This document shows, one piece after another, positions 1 through 12,384 of a DNA stretch of 64,000 bases. A model generated the notes under the pieces. It was not told the DNA's origin and searched no databases. It saw nothing but the letters and a program-made list of their open reading frames with translations. Origin of the DNA: Diprion similis (Eukaryota > Arthropoda > Insecta > Hymenoptera > Diprionidae); NCBI RefSeq assembly GCF_021155765.1, contig NC_060107.1:7612501-7676500 (forward strand), written 5' to 3'. The position numbers and the translations under genes were made by a program. The first letter of the stretch is position 1, and every line of letters begins with the position of its first letter.

Positions 1-1610
1 TTCAATACTTTATACCCTGTGTATAAAATTATTTTCTTAATATTTCTCTTTTCTAATTATTCTATTTTCCAATTACGTACCTACATACATACGTAGCTGA
101 ATAATTCTTGATGCGTTGATTTTTTTCCTCTTCTTTTTCATGTCTTATTTTTATGGAATAGAGTGGAGTAGTAGAGAGAAAAAAAAAAACAACTAAAAAT
201 AGATAAATAAAATAAAATAGCCTTCTTCCCTGCAACATTATTACGCAATAGTAACGTACCTACGTTATGTGAACTGTAAACCGCGGGAAGGTCGATTGGT
301 ATTCAATCGCGTTAGAAGTGATTCGAACGTGACGCGGGGCCTCTTCTTGGGACGTGTAACTCGGTCTGGGACCGCTCAGGGCGACCCTGACGACTCGACA
401 GCCGTGCCAGAGTCCCAGGATACGTGTTGGAGGTATGGGAAAGCCGAAGAAAAATAATCATATGTATATATTACTATATATATATACAATATATGTATGC
501 TATTATTTTCTCGTTTGTCCGGCAGAACCGCGCTTAATACGCGTTATGTGAAACAGTAATCGGTGTATAAACGACGCTAAACACCTACTCACGGTTGAAA
601 ATTTTCTACAAAATATATACATTTTTCTGAATCTGCGAAGAGGATGGAGTTGATTTTTCGAAAAAAAAAAAAAAAATTCGACATCCTTAATCATAAGGAT
701 AGATGAGAAAAAGTTGGGAGAACTGGTAGAGATTTTTTCAAGGGGTTGTTTATTTATTTCTTTATTTTTTTTTTAATAAATTTTCTATCATGATTGATTT
801 AGACGTATATATATATATATATATATAATAATATGTTGTATCGACAAACAGAATTATTGTTATGTACATATACAGCTAAGGAAAGTGTGTCACCGTCTTT
901 TTGAAACAGCTGTTGAATTAGTCTGAGAAAATGAATAAGAAAAATAAGAACGAAAAGGATAAGACAGGAAGAAAGAAAGAAAGAAAGGAAGGAAAAAAGG
1001 AAATAGAGAAAAACGAAATGGTGAAAGACAGGGACGAGTAAAAAACGAAGAAGTAAATGAGAAAAAGAGAAAATTAGAGGAAAGGATTAAGAAGGTGATG
1101 GCAAAAAGCGTGAAAGAGAATTAGAGCTATACGCCGCGTCCCGCGATCTTTACTTTTTATCACATACCTTGAATAATGCCGTTTCAGCTGCAAAACTGTT
1201 ACTCGCCGAACAACAATACTGCACTAATACCGCAGAATTTATACGTTTTATGACACTCTCTGTTCAGCAGTTAACAAATTTATCCTGACTTGTCGATCAC
1301 TTCGATTCGGATTTTGACGATGGAAAATTTTTACGCTACGCGACGGTTCAGGTACCTACATTGTTTTTACGTTTTTTGAATTTTTTCTCTCTCTCTCTCT
1401 CTCTCTTCAAACTTCATAAAAATATTTATGTTGCTAATAAGCTTGATTTTCTTTCTTTCTTTCTTTTTTTTTTTTTTCTTTTTGACGAGAAACAAAACGT
1501 TTTTTCTTTTTTCTAATTGATAATTTTTGACAATATTGAATTTACGCTCATTACGACAGTATGTTCAAAATTTCGTGTCAAACTTCGTGAATTCGGCTAA
1601 AATCGACAGA

Positions 1611-1641
<31 letters not shown>

Positions 1642-2129
1642 GTCTATATACAATAAAATTTTCTCACATTTAACTTGGAATGAAATTTACTGTTTATTCA
1701 ATTATATTCTTATCTTTATATTAATATATTCTTATAAATCGAAATTTAATTTTTGGATTACGTAAGCTTTGATATGTGAAGAAATTTTTCACGTATAACG
1801 GTCAACAGCGTAAAATTGCACATCTCGTTGGAATTTTTTATTCTTATCCCCTACGTATATGTACGATAATATCGTATATAATGATTTAGTATACACAGTC
1901 ATATGATTATTTCATCTACTCATTTCATTCCCGTGAACGGAATAAGAATTTTCCGATCTTCTTGTTTTCCCTTATTTCCCTACCTTGTAGTACTTCGTTC
2001 TCTTATTTTCGTCCGCTTAGTTAAATATATTATGCGTTCCGTGAAATGCATAGAACACGGAGAGAAGGTCTCGTCCATCCCGTTGCAGCAGCTTACAGGC
2101 ACTCTTTGGTACATATATATGTATATATA

Positions 2130-2133
<4 letters not shown>

Positions 2134-2197
<64 letters not shown>
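2134..2197. repeat. (TA)n microsatellite
   Basis: Nearly pure TA dinucleotide tract. It creates spurious frames rich in Tyr and Ile on the plus strand. Confidence 0.97.
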
Positions 2198-2200
<3 letters not shown>

Positions 2201-2974
2201 TCTACTTACGGTGTACTTTTCGCACGCCTCTAGACTAACAACGGAGTCCTCTATTTCTATACCGCTTCTACTATTCTTTATAGAGAGCGACGGTTAAAGT
2301 TACACTTCCTAGTGATTCTGAGATGAATATGAATGGGTCAGATGTTTCAAACAAATTACCATCGCGTTACTTACATGACGTAGAAAGAGGTTCACGAAAC
2401 GTCGGACAGTCAGATATTTCAGAACCGGTCATATCCATCGAGAAGCTTTACATACGTACATAGGTATGTACTATATATTTATGTATGTATATCCGCCTGA
2501 TGGGAAAAGTGCGAATGATGTGGGATTTTTTTTTTACTTCTTTCTATAGCGTTTTAAACTTATGTTCCATTTAAAGCGGTTTTTTTTTCTTCAATCTTAT
2601 TCTGTGACACTTTTTTTGTTTTTTTACTGTTCTTACTTGGTTTACAGATTTTTTACAACGCGGTTAATAATTTGAAGGAAAAAATAAAAAATTACACAAT
2701 GTGTATTATTGAAGTTAATCATTTTCATTTTATTTTACACATGTAACATTCTAATCTGCATTTAAAAAATGGTCAGAAATACTTGAAATATAATTTCAAA
2801 CCTATTTAGTTTAATAACGCAATTTTCGACTTTTTTTTTACTCAAAATTGAAAAGAAATTTTGTCAAATTTGAAATAGATATACATTTTAGCTTTCCATT
2901 CTTAAGCTGTATTACTTTCAATTGTTATTTTAAATCAATTTTCCAATAATCACTGCTATCAATATTCCAGAATA

Positions 2975-2979
<5 letters not shown>

Positions 2980-3012
<33 letters not shown>
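2980..3012. repeat. Poly(A) run of 33
   Basis: Uninterrupted A run. It could be a retroposon tail, but no target-site duplication or retroposon body was recognised beside it. Confidence 0.95.
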
Positions 3013-3013
<1 letters not shown>

Positions 3014-4024
3014 ACCACGTCCATCTAATTGTACTTTCCGTCAATTATAATACTGAAATCATTATGTATCTCGATATCGACGCTACGTTACGTCACTTTA
3101 TTCGTGCACGAGATTTATTCTCGAGGATAGTGAAGCGAACGAGAGTTGAGTCAAAGAGTTGGAACGGACGAGTGAGAGGAGAATAGGGGTAAAGGAGCAG
3201 CCGGAAAATCGTGATTAATTTGCATAATGTCAATTCGTAATGGAACCACGAGATCAGAGGCATATTCCCGTATCCGGAACTCATCGATCAAAATCGATTC
3301 TTCCATTACAGGCTTGAACAATCAGCACGCGCCGCGGTAAGATTTGAATTTTTTCACGCTGGACGAAAGGAAAAAAAAAATCGCAAAACCCGCCCGCGCA
3401 AAAATCTCGAGATAAATTTACTTTCGGCTTTTGCTGATTATCTTTGGAAAAACAAATCGAAAATTTTTGAATAATTGCTAGATATTTGATGACCCGATGA
3501 CTGTACACGCGGTTTGTTATACAATTGAAAAAATGAAAAAAATAACTATCAATTGCTCACGACTCGTGCACAGTGTTATGTATACATATATATGTATATA
3601 TATGTATATACAGATCGTGATAAATCGAATTACGAAAGGTGTAGTACGATTCCTTTGTACCTGGAGATACATTTCTTTTCGGTTTCTGCGTTTTTCTTTT
3701 TTTTTTTCTTATTTTTTATCGTCTTCTTCCGATTCGCCGTCCGCCGGCTCTGTTTCGTTACAATACGTGTATTTTTTTACTGAAAGGTTTTATTATTCGA
3801 CCCCGCGATTCTCCGCTCGTTCACCATTCTTTATGTACGAAGGTGGGTACGTACACGTTATTACTTTGTCGAGTGCGGTGCATCATGCGAGAAAACCCCG
3901 TTACTTCGGTCAACGAACAAAATCGGACGATTCTGTACGTCGTCGTGATTCTCACTTATTAGTCGCTTTTGTTAAGGGTGACAATAATGCAGGGTTTCGG
4001 TGAAACGAAATGGGAAACAAAACG

Positions 4025-4027
<3 letters not shown>

Positions 4028-4065
<38 letters not shown>
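4028..4065. repeat. (CT)n microsatellite
   Basis: Pure CT dinucleotide tract. Similar tracts occur at 25067-25115, 33348-33373 and 61002-61039, and as GA at 19945-19968. Confidence 0.97.
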
Positions 4066-4069
<4 letters not shown>

Positions 4070-5059
4070 ACGACGCTTCCATCACGCGCGCTTAACGGTC
4101 ACCGTGACATTTTTTAAATCGGTTTCCTCATTCTCCGAACAAATTTCGAATTCTCTATCGTGAATTCTATATCCGGTAATTCAGCGATTTTTATTAATTG
4201 AAACGGTGAGAAACTTGGTTTCTGCAGATTCATAGATTGACTAGAATTTTCAAAGAACTAAAAAAAAGAAAAGAAAGAATCGAAAAAAAAACAGAATTAA
4301 ATCGACAATTGTCACGGGTTAAAATCCAAAGTATGACAATTACTCTTGTGTACACATATTTTGCAATAATAATGGAGGTTGAAAAGATGTAATATGACAA
4401 TTAGAGATACATAATTACTGCAAGTATATCCTTACAATGAAAGCAGATGTATAATATACACGTAGGTACGACAGTTTATATGGCGTGCAGGTATACCTAG
4501 AATTATGAAACTAAAGCCTGCGACAATATCGTTCTACGTAAAAAGAAAAAAAAAACAGTGTGTATGTATAATTTATCTACAGCTATAATGTTACGTATGT
4601 ACCTAAGCTTATAATCCAAACGAGGAGTTACTTGAGTCACACGTGTGTATACCTATATAAATGGTATGAATGCGCGTATAATGGATAGCGCAGGTGTGTT
4701 ATAAAGGATTTTTCCCGATGTATACTTACGGTGTGGTAAGGTAATAATTTGCGGCTAGTCTTCCGCGTATACGCGGAAATTTGTTGATCATAGTGCAAAA
4801 TCAGGTGCAATTAGTCCATGAAAGTCGTGAAGAACAGCAGTTTCCTTGTCTGTTTTACTTCTTTTCGTATTGTTCATTGTTTAAGCATGTATACCTAGTG
4901 AGGAGGAAAAAGTTAAGCCAGTGAATTAGCCATAAAAAAGAATTGTCGCACTTACTTGCGGTAGAAGTTGGTGGAAAGTGGAGTGAACGTGATGTCGATT
5001 GAATTTCGGTTTTTATACCCTCAAGATAAATAACACTAATGACACGTTTTCTACACGCT

Positions 5060-5218
5060 GAGTAATTCTATTGTCATACTTTCGGCCGGGCGGCCAGTGA
5101 CGGTGAGCTTTCGCTCTTGTAGATCATCGCGGTCGGTCGCTTTTACCGGCGGATCGACGATCCTTGTGATTTTCGGTCGGTAACCAAGTTCGGCAGAGAC
5201 TCGCGTACACTTTTACCG
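5060..5218 (+). other. Possible 5' leader exon of the 8.0 kb secreted-protein gene
   Basis: This block is GC-richer than its surroundings and ends in a good donor, TTACCG|GTAAGG, at 5218/5219. It has no long open frame. The coding exon at 8027 begins just after an acceptor (TCTTCCAG, ending at about 8001), so that gene needs an upstream non-coding exon and this block is the best candidate seen. The link is inferred from splice signals and distance only; it could be a leader of another transcript or not transcribed at all. Confidence 0.25.
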
Positions 5219-6266
5219 GTAAGGTTCGATCTGCAGATATCTGTAATCCCGTTGAGTTCGAGGCTACGCAGTTAGATGTGTTTTAGATCGCGATCGACAA
5301 GCTCAATGTCCCCGGTTTCAACCCTCGATCAAAGCGATACCTTTTATTTTCCTATGCGTCGAAATAATTTCGCCTTTTAATTTGAGAGAGAAAGAAAATA
5401 ATTTGTTTACAGTTGAGCTGGAAAGTAACTTTATGATATATTGTATACAGGTTTTTTGTTTTGGTTAAAAAAAAAAAAAAAAAAGATGAAAACATGGCAC
5501 TTTGGATCTTTGAAAACTCGATGAAATTTTTACGGTGATATATATTCATATTTATGATCAATAATAATCTGCGAAAAAACGGATCTCAAATCGATTATTA
5601 TTCATTTAACGATGAGACCGTTTCTTTTGACATATCTCTAAAACTCTTTTCGCAAAGTCACTGTGGTGATTGAATAAACTAATATACTTATGCTTGAATT
5701 TGAACTTTTTGAAATAGTATCAATTCGAATAGATCTTGTCGTTTTTTCAGTACTATACGTACTGTAAACTGTAATCTCAAACTTGTTACAACAAGCCCAT
5801 TGATCGACGTCTCCAGGGAGACAGTACATTTATACCATAATTGGTAAGAGGTGGACGTTGATTTTAATTAAAGTTGTGGGGCGTTGGCACTTCACGGACA
5901 TTCCAGATCGACCCTGAATCATTTAATCACCTGTCGTTATGCCATCCCGTTCACGAGATGGTTGACGACGAGAAGCGGGATGAAAGGCGTATTATAGCCT
6001 GGAGGTACGGCGTGCGGCAACATCGATATACCGGGTATACAGGTGTAAAATGAGACGGTAATCACGTGCCGAATTCTGTTGGAGTGCGATATATACCGAT
6101 CTGCGATCGATGAAAAGGTGTAAGAGAGAAGAGATTATTAGCCGCATCTCGAATCATCATCGTCATCACCATCGTCATCTTGTCGGAGGTACCTGCGGAA
6201 TAAGAATAGCCGAAATTAGCGATCCACGATGCAATTGGCCTCAAAAAACGATATTCATGTACATTA

Positions 6267-6857
6267 TGGTGGCGCAAAAAAACAGACTATTTTTTTTTTT
6301 TGAGTCGCGTGCGATAAAATGTTAGTTTTTCATGATTTGAGAGCCCACTCCAAAGGACAGGTCAAAAAAAAAATTTTGAGGTCGCTCCAAATTTTAAAAA
6401 ATGTCAAAAATCGTCAAAAAATTAAATTAAAAAAATTATATTCTCAGTATTTTGTTTGATTTTTAATTCATGTCGTGGTATATTGTTATCGATTCTTTCT
6501 TACTAAATTAAAGAAAAAAAATATTATGAAATTTTAAGAAGAATATTAAAAGGTCGCTCGAAAAAATCTAAAGAGATGCACCAAAAAATAGAAGAAAAAT
6601 TATGAGCGACCTTTCAAAATTCAAATTTTGAACTGAAACTTTCGTAAAATTGCTTTTCTTTTATCTATAAAACTATACCGTAACGAAAAAAAAAAAAATC
6701 GTTTTTTGACGACTTCTGACGTTTTAAAAAATGTGGAGCGACCTCTTAAATTTTTTTTTTTTAACTGTCCTTTGAAGTGGGCTCCTAAAACACCAAAAAC
6801 TAACATTTTGTCACACGAGACTCGAAAAAAAAAATAGTCGGTTTTTTTGCGCCACCC
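6267..6857. mobile_element. Palindromic DNA element (MITE-like), copy 1
   Basis: About 590 bp with long terminal inverted repeats. The left end reads GGTGGCGCAAAAAAAC and the right end is its complement, GTTTTTTTGCGCCACC. The inverted match continues inward over features such as a TTAGTTTTT/AAAAACTAA pair and GAGCGACC/GGTCGCTC boxes, so much of the element can fold back. A TA dinucleotide flanks each end, as expected for a Tc1/mariner-type target. A second copy lies at 26408-27018 in the opposite orientation. There is no transposase frame, so it is non-autonomous. Confidence 0.85.
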
Positions 6858-8026
6858 TAATGTACATGCAAGGTGCACATTATCGGATCGCAAAGTGTGT
6901 CGCGTAATGGACCGGTAAATGCGTGTACTTACTTATTCCGCGGTTGGATGGTTCTTATCATCGAATGCCGTGATGGACCACGTGCGGACCCGTCCAAACC
7001 GTCATTCCGGAGGTCCGTCAGGATGGCCTTCGAAGGTCTCGGCTTCCCCTCGTGACGATACTTCTCTCCAAGGCGTGGAGAATCCGCGTGACTCGTCAAA
7101 CTACAAGCCGCTTTCAATTATCCTCCGTCATTGTGATTCTGTTTTATGTTTTACTCGTGCCCTGTACTCTAGCCACAATGTCTCGGAACGAAAGTTTAAT
7201 CCATCTCTAAATAGGTTCATCTTCTGTATATACCTGACCAGCAACCATTAGCAGCTCCCTGTGTCCATGCTGGAGGCTATCGCTGTTGATGTAATGAAAA
7301 TAAACCATTCATTAGTCATGCGAACCCATTATTCTGTTATATCTAACCATCGATTTGTACTGTGAGCTTCGGAAGTATCAGTTCAATACTAGGTGTATAA
7401 ACCTCTGGACCAATTTCGCATTATGTTGGAAAAGAAGAAAAGAAAATAAGAAATTGAGAATTCTCTCGTACTGACTACGATGAATACGTTTTCCGGTTTG
7501 AAGATCCTCAGGATCGCTACAACGATTAGTGAATTCACGATATCGACTAATTAGCGGTTGCGATTACTTCGGCATTGCACGAGTCGACTAATTCTACATT
7601 TCATATCTTTGTAATCACATCTTTAAGATGAGCTAAAGGCTCGAGAGTCTTAGATCGTTACTACGATGCCTCTGTAAGCACCAGCAGGAAACCCTCGTAC
7701 TATATAGTACGTATTCAATTAGCGTGACTCCTGGTCACGTGAAGGGTTCAGGTTATATGCACGGTTCGACTTACTTGCAGACGATAATGTATTTGTATGA
7801 ACTTTCTTTATACGTATAGGTATAGTGCTCGTCTCTTATGACCATAATCAAGTTTGAACTGTCCTGTGGACTGGGTTATGGAACCGATCAAGTAATTCTC
7901 ATGATCGTTGAACAATGTCTTACTTTTTTTCCAAAGTTTACGTATCCGTTTGTAGTGTTACATAGTTCACAGTCTGATACCGATCTCTCATTGTCTTCCA
8001 GGGTTCGAAGATAATAAGAAGAAAGC

Positions 8027-8947
8027 ATGTCGTCGTTGGCGATCATCTTCATCATCGCGCTAGCCTCGTCCTTGGGTTCAAGAACATCGGCAGCACCGGT
8101 CGACGAAACTTCGCACGATCAGAACCAGCTGAAGTCAAGGGATGACGAAGTGAGCGCTTCACCGTTAACCGAAGCGCCGATAAGCTCGATGAAAGACGAG
8201 GTCGAAATAAACGACTATCAGGAAAACTACTCCAGGGTGAATTCAGACGACGAAGAGACTCGCGATCCGAGGCCAGAAAATTCCTCTGACGTGGTGGAAG
8301 AGGAGGATGATCAGGACTACAAGAAAGACAAGAAGTCGAAGTCGAAGTCGAAGGGCAGGAAGCACAAGGCTCTCTTCATCGACTATCCGTTCGTCCCGCA
8401 GCTGTCCGCGGTGCCGAGTTACGACGCCTACGACGAACTTCAAGAGACCGAGGGACGGACCCCGGCTGGTGGTGGGGGAAACGGGGCCTTGAGGAAGGGC
8501 TTCCAGGAGAGCAACATCTACTACATTCGGCTGCCCCCCACCCCCTACATCTTCGTTCCGGGCCTCGGCTACGTTTCTCAGCCCCCGACCTACTCCACCG
8601 GGCATCGAATGAGGCCCCAAATCGGGCACGTAAGGCCCCAGCTAGATCCCTACAGACCGCACCACCCTCAGCCGATCTATAACTCGCCCCTGAACGAGAT
8701 CAACCCCTTCATTAATCTGCCGGTGGATTTCGTCAGCAACGGGAAACCAACCGGTGTTTATCAGTGGCAGTCCGGGACCTATCAGCCCCCGAAACGGCCC
8801 GAAACCCACATCGCCACCCTCGACAAGGGGCCCTACTTTTTCAACGGAAGGCCCCACAGTATTTATCTTCTCAGGCCCGATGCTAGACCGCCGGTTCATC
8901 AGGCTATTCAGTTCCCTGATTATCAGGACACCAATTTGTATTACTGA
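8027..8947 (+). CDS. Secreted low-complexity protein with two NG(K/R)P motifs
   Basis: A 306-residue single-exon coding region whose 5' leader is probably spliced: an acceptor, TCTTCCAG, ends about 25 bases before the ATG. Residues 1-23 form a signal peptide (hydrophobic AIIFIIALASSL, then a small-residue site near SAA|P). Residues 55-97 are acidic and residues 98-113 are a Lys/Ser run (KDKKSKSKSKGRK). From about 165 the chain is rich in Pro and Tyr, with YYIRLPPTPY near 165-174. Two short motifs stand out: NGKPTGVYQW at 238-247 and NGRPHSIYLL at 273-282. A related gene faces it at 12.4 kb. AATAAA at about 9066 is a likely polyadenylation signal. An extracellular or cuticle-associated role is an inference from composition; no enzymatic domain is visible and I do not recognise a named family. 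Confidence 0.85.
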   Translation: MSSLAIIFIIALASSLGSRTSAAPVDETSHDQNQLKSRDDEVSASPLTEAPISSMKDEVEINDYQENYSRVNSDDEETRDPRPENSSDVVEEEDDQDYKKDKKSKSKSKGRKHKALFIDYPFVPQLSAVPSYDAYDELQETEGRTPAGGGGNGALRKGFQESNIYYIRLPPTPYIFVPGLGYVSQPPTYSTGHRMRPQIGHVRPQLDPYRPHHPQPIYNSPLNEINPFINLPVDFVSNGKPTGVYQWQSGTYQPPKRPETHIATLDKGPYFFNGRPHSIYLLRPDARPPVHQAIQFPDYQDTNLYY

Positions 8948-9065
8948 GACGAAGTTGCGCGATGTGTTTACACCATGGGAGTGTCGACGGAGAGGGTGAA
9001 AATTGATATGTTGAACACGGGAAAGGGAGAGATTTAAGGCCCCACGGAGAATCCAAGTTCGGAAA

Positions 9066-9071
9066 AATAAA
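9066..9071 (+). promoter_or_regulatory. Polyadenylation signal AATAAA
   Basis: Canonical hexamer about 120 bases after the stop codon of the 8.0 kb gene, on the same strand. Confidence 0.5.
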
Positions 9072-9099
9072 TTTTTATTCCCATAAGTGGAGGTTATAG

Positions 9100-12000
9100 A
9101 TAAGAAGAAAATACGAAGAATCTTGTTGGATCTTTTGCATCCCTGTTTTTGATTCAAAGGAACTTATAGTTAATTATTTTCATCTTGAACGTAGATATTG
9201 AGGTAGAAAAGTTTTACAATGTTTGCGTATATGATGCCGTGAATATATATCGCGCAATGGCTACGTTACGGTATAAATTCGTTTCAAAAGAAACTGAGAT
9301 AAGGAAATATTTACTTGGAAAATAAAGGAAACACAAGTTACGTAGTAAAATTTATACGGAAGACTGTTTGCTCAAACGTGTCAACGTGTAGGTAACTGGT
9401 ATTGTAAAGAATCAACGTCTACATTCATATTATTATGACTGTGAGATTGAACGTTACAATATAATAATAATAATAACAATAATAATAATAATGTAATGTG
9501 TAAAATATCTCGGAGTATTTTGAATAATTTTTATATATACAATATCTTTATTTATTACTAAATACGATACGTAATATAATTATATATCTCTAAATTAATA
9601 TTTTTTATATACGGTACAGTCACGCGACATTAAATTAATGTAAATAATAATTAATACTGTAAGGTAACATATACGTGTATGTAAAAGGTAACAAAAAGAA
9701 AAGGAAGAAAAAAAAAGGAATTGTCTCTTTCTCCAACCAATTTGAGAAAACGGAAAAATGGACGCAAAAATCGCTTCCACGTAACGAACAACGTTAACTT
9801 CGCATGTTTTTTTCTTTTTATATTCTGCATCACGTGTAGCGGTAACCGAACATTTCTCATGTAACTCGAGGTTTTTTTTTTCTATTTATTGTTCTTTTGT
9901 TGCTTACACACGTTATGTCAAAGATTATAACAGGGTGTATTATTTTCCTGAGAATTATATAACATAAACTGCAGGTCTCTTTTCTACCGAATCAATATTT
10001 GCTCAGTGGATGACGGCGTGTATTTCGTCTAGAACCCAGACTACACATCCTGCGGCTTATATTGCTAACGATGGGGGGTAAGAAAATAAGGAGGAGAAAG
10101 AACCAACTTGTATCCTGCACCAGACAGATTATCCCTTATACTCGTAATGCAGATGGAATAAAACACGGTTACTGTAGTTTTTACTGCATATAATAATATG
10201 TAGGTAGTTGTTACATTCATGCTCGCCCTTCTTGTATTTAACACCCGATGCAGTGGGACTGTACGCGTAATTCGTCTGGACAGTTAAAATTGACGGAGTT
10301 CGCACGCGTTTAATTATCCAATGGATTTTATTACAGAGATTAAACTCGAGACGAAGCTTTTACGCAGTGCATACCACCGGAATATCTCAAAGACTTACTG
10401 ACGATTCTTAAGAACCCCGGCGACGACGCTTCACGATCGTTGTGTAATTATATATCTCCGATCAAGATTCGCTCGTTGCATATTCGCATTTGTAAACAAA
10501 TATAACGCAGAGATAAGAGAAATTTTACGAACGGATTCTCTTTCCACTTGCAGAGTATAATAATAAATTGTATATAGCAAACAGTTAACACGTCGTGTAC
10601 TTGAACGAATATTATTGACGATGTGCTTGAATTGAAGATTCTAATTTCAGACTCCACATCATGTTATCCATATCCATGGATTCACGCTTTGTCGAGTCAA
10701 TCAGAAACGGAAATAGTAAATCGAAAAAATGGGCGTTTAAGGTACAGGCTTATAGGTAATAATTGATCGAAGAACAGATGCAGTAATTAACCGTGAAAAA
10801 TGTATACCTATACTTCGTTTCTTCGAACAATAATTAATTTCAATCGAAACTTTGAAACTTTTTTTTTTATTTCAAACATAACACGTTTTTCGCAAACTAT
10901 TCAAAAGGCGAATAAAGTATATTTATTAATCGATTAGTCTATCAATAACGTAAAAAGTGGAAAAAAGATACGATCTGAGAGTTTGAGAGATCACCTTACC
11001 TCATGCATCTACACCAATATAATATAGTTATATATATATTTATAACACCTACATTGTATATCGCGTATGTACGCGTATACGCATGGCGAAGACAGGCATG
11101 CGGTTTATAGTCGAGAGTATAGGGCGTGTGTTGATTCTGCCGAAGATAAGGTACTCGAAAAAGAAATAACGGGTTCGCAGTGGTTCTCATATTTAGCCAC
11201 ATCCTGCTAAACAGCCTGCACACCAGCACACGTCGCATAAGACGAAGTTAAATTAAATCTGCAACGCATGAGGAAGACGAGACAAATGGATTTTTTTTTA
11301 CAAATAACTATAAATACTTTATTACGAGTATACAATCGTATCAATATACAATATTTTAATATTATGTAATATCTCGTTACATCTAAACACTTACGCGTAT
11401 ATATTAATATTAATAATAATAATAATAATAATAATAAGGATCGTCGCGTATAAAATGCGTGTATAAAAGTTTACTAATCTGTATGATATATAATATAATA
11501 ATATGTATATAATAATATATTTCTATATTTTTTACGTGTATATCAATCCCGTAAAGGAGTATCGTAGCAAAAAAGTTAGATTCAAAGAGAGAGAAAAAAA
11601 AAAAAAAAAAAACGTGAAAAAAAATGATTGAATCAAAATTATTCTTGTGTATATATAATGTATATTATATAATACACATATATAGCTCAAGGAAAAGTGT
11701 TTGTCCGCAGTCTTCTCATAAAATATAACATTATTTATAATTGTATATATATATATGTAGTCTTAAAGTGAAAATTTGCCTTCGTGCATCGCATAGTTGA
11801 ATACTCGAAGGAATTATTATTATTACTACTATATTATTATTGTTAATATAATCAGTATATTATAAGCTAGTTCAATACTTTTTTTTTGTCGTCATATAGT
11901 CAATTCCTTTCATCGCATTCTTTAATAGTGTTTATTCATAACGTATATATAAAACCTATTGTTTGTATTCTCTTTGTAAACGAAAGGAAAGACAGTATAT

Positions 12001-12380
12001 ATATATATATATTCGTTCATCGATTAGGTATAAGTATATATGTTTGCATACATGTATACGATATATATCTATATACAGTTGTTTCAGTTTGACACAATAG
12101 GTATACTCTTTCGTTTTACGAAAACGAAGAAAAAAAAAAAAAAAAAAAGAAGCAAAAGAGTTTAAAAAACAGAAAACGAATCTTGATAGAATCAAAAGTT
12201 TGGCAGTCTTTTTCCGCTGCTGTTTCACGGCGGTTGGGCGATTTTCGATTTTTCCTTTTGTTACGTCGCTTAAATTAATTAATTAATTAATTAATTAATT
12301 ATCAGCGAATCGATAACTCTCCGACTTGTAAATCGCAATATATTATCGTACGTAACGCACGTCTGCATTTTTATGATTTA
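9100..12380. other. Intergenic space between the convergent pair
   Basis: AT-rich, with trinucleotide ATA/AAT tracts at 9462-9492 and 11409-11438, TA-rich stretches and a TTAA/AATT tract at about 12274-12301. No coding exon was recognised on either strand. It holds the 3' ends of the two flanking genes. Confidence 0.6.
12274..12301. repeat. (TTAA)n tetranucleotide repeat
   Basis: Seven tandem copies of the tetranucleotide, a little beyond the 3' end of the minus-strand secreted-protein gene. Confidence 0.95.
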
Positions 12381-12384
12381 CGAA

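Larger units (their letters stand above)
1..5050. other. Gene-poor AT-rich region with simple repeats
   Basis: No convincing coding exon was seen. The stretch holds (TTA)n at 1612-1641, a long TA tract at 2134-2197, an A33 run at 2980-3012 and (CT)n at 4028-4065. A moderately GC-rich patch at 261-440 is open in one plus frame and is followed by a donor-like GAG|GTATGG at about 432; it could be an exon or leader sequence, but nothing decides this. Open frames at 1903-2297 are translations of the TA repeat and are not genes. Confidence 0.6.

Noticed and set aside
1903..2297. Two plus-strand ORFs of 83 and 111 codons
   Set aside because: Their bodies are translations of a TA microsatellite (repeating Tyr-Ile).
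8243..9157. Minus-strand ORFs of 128 and 171 codons
   Set aside because: Shadows of the GC-rich coding exon on the plus strand at 8027-8947.
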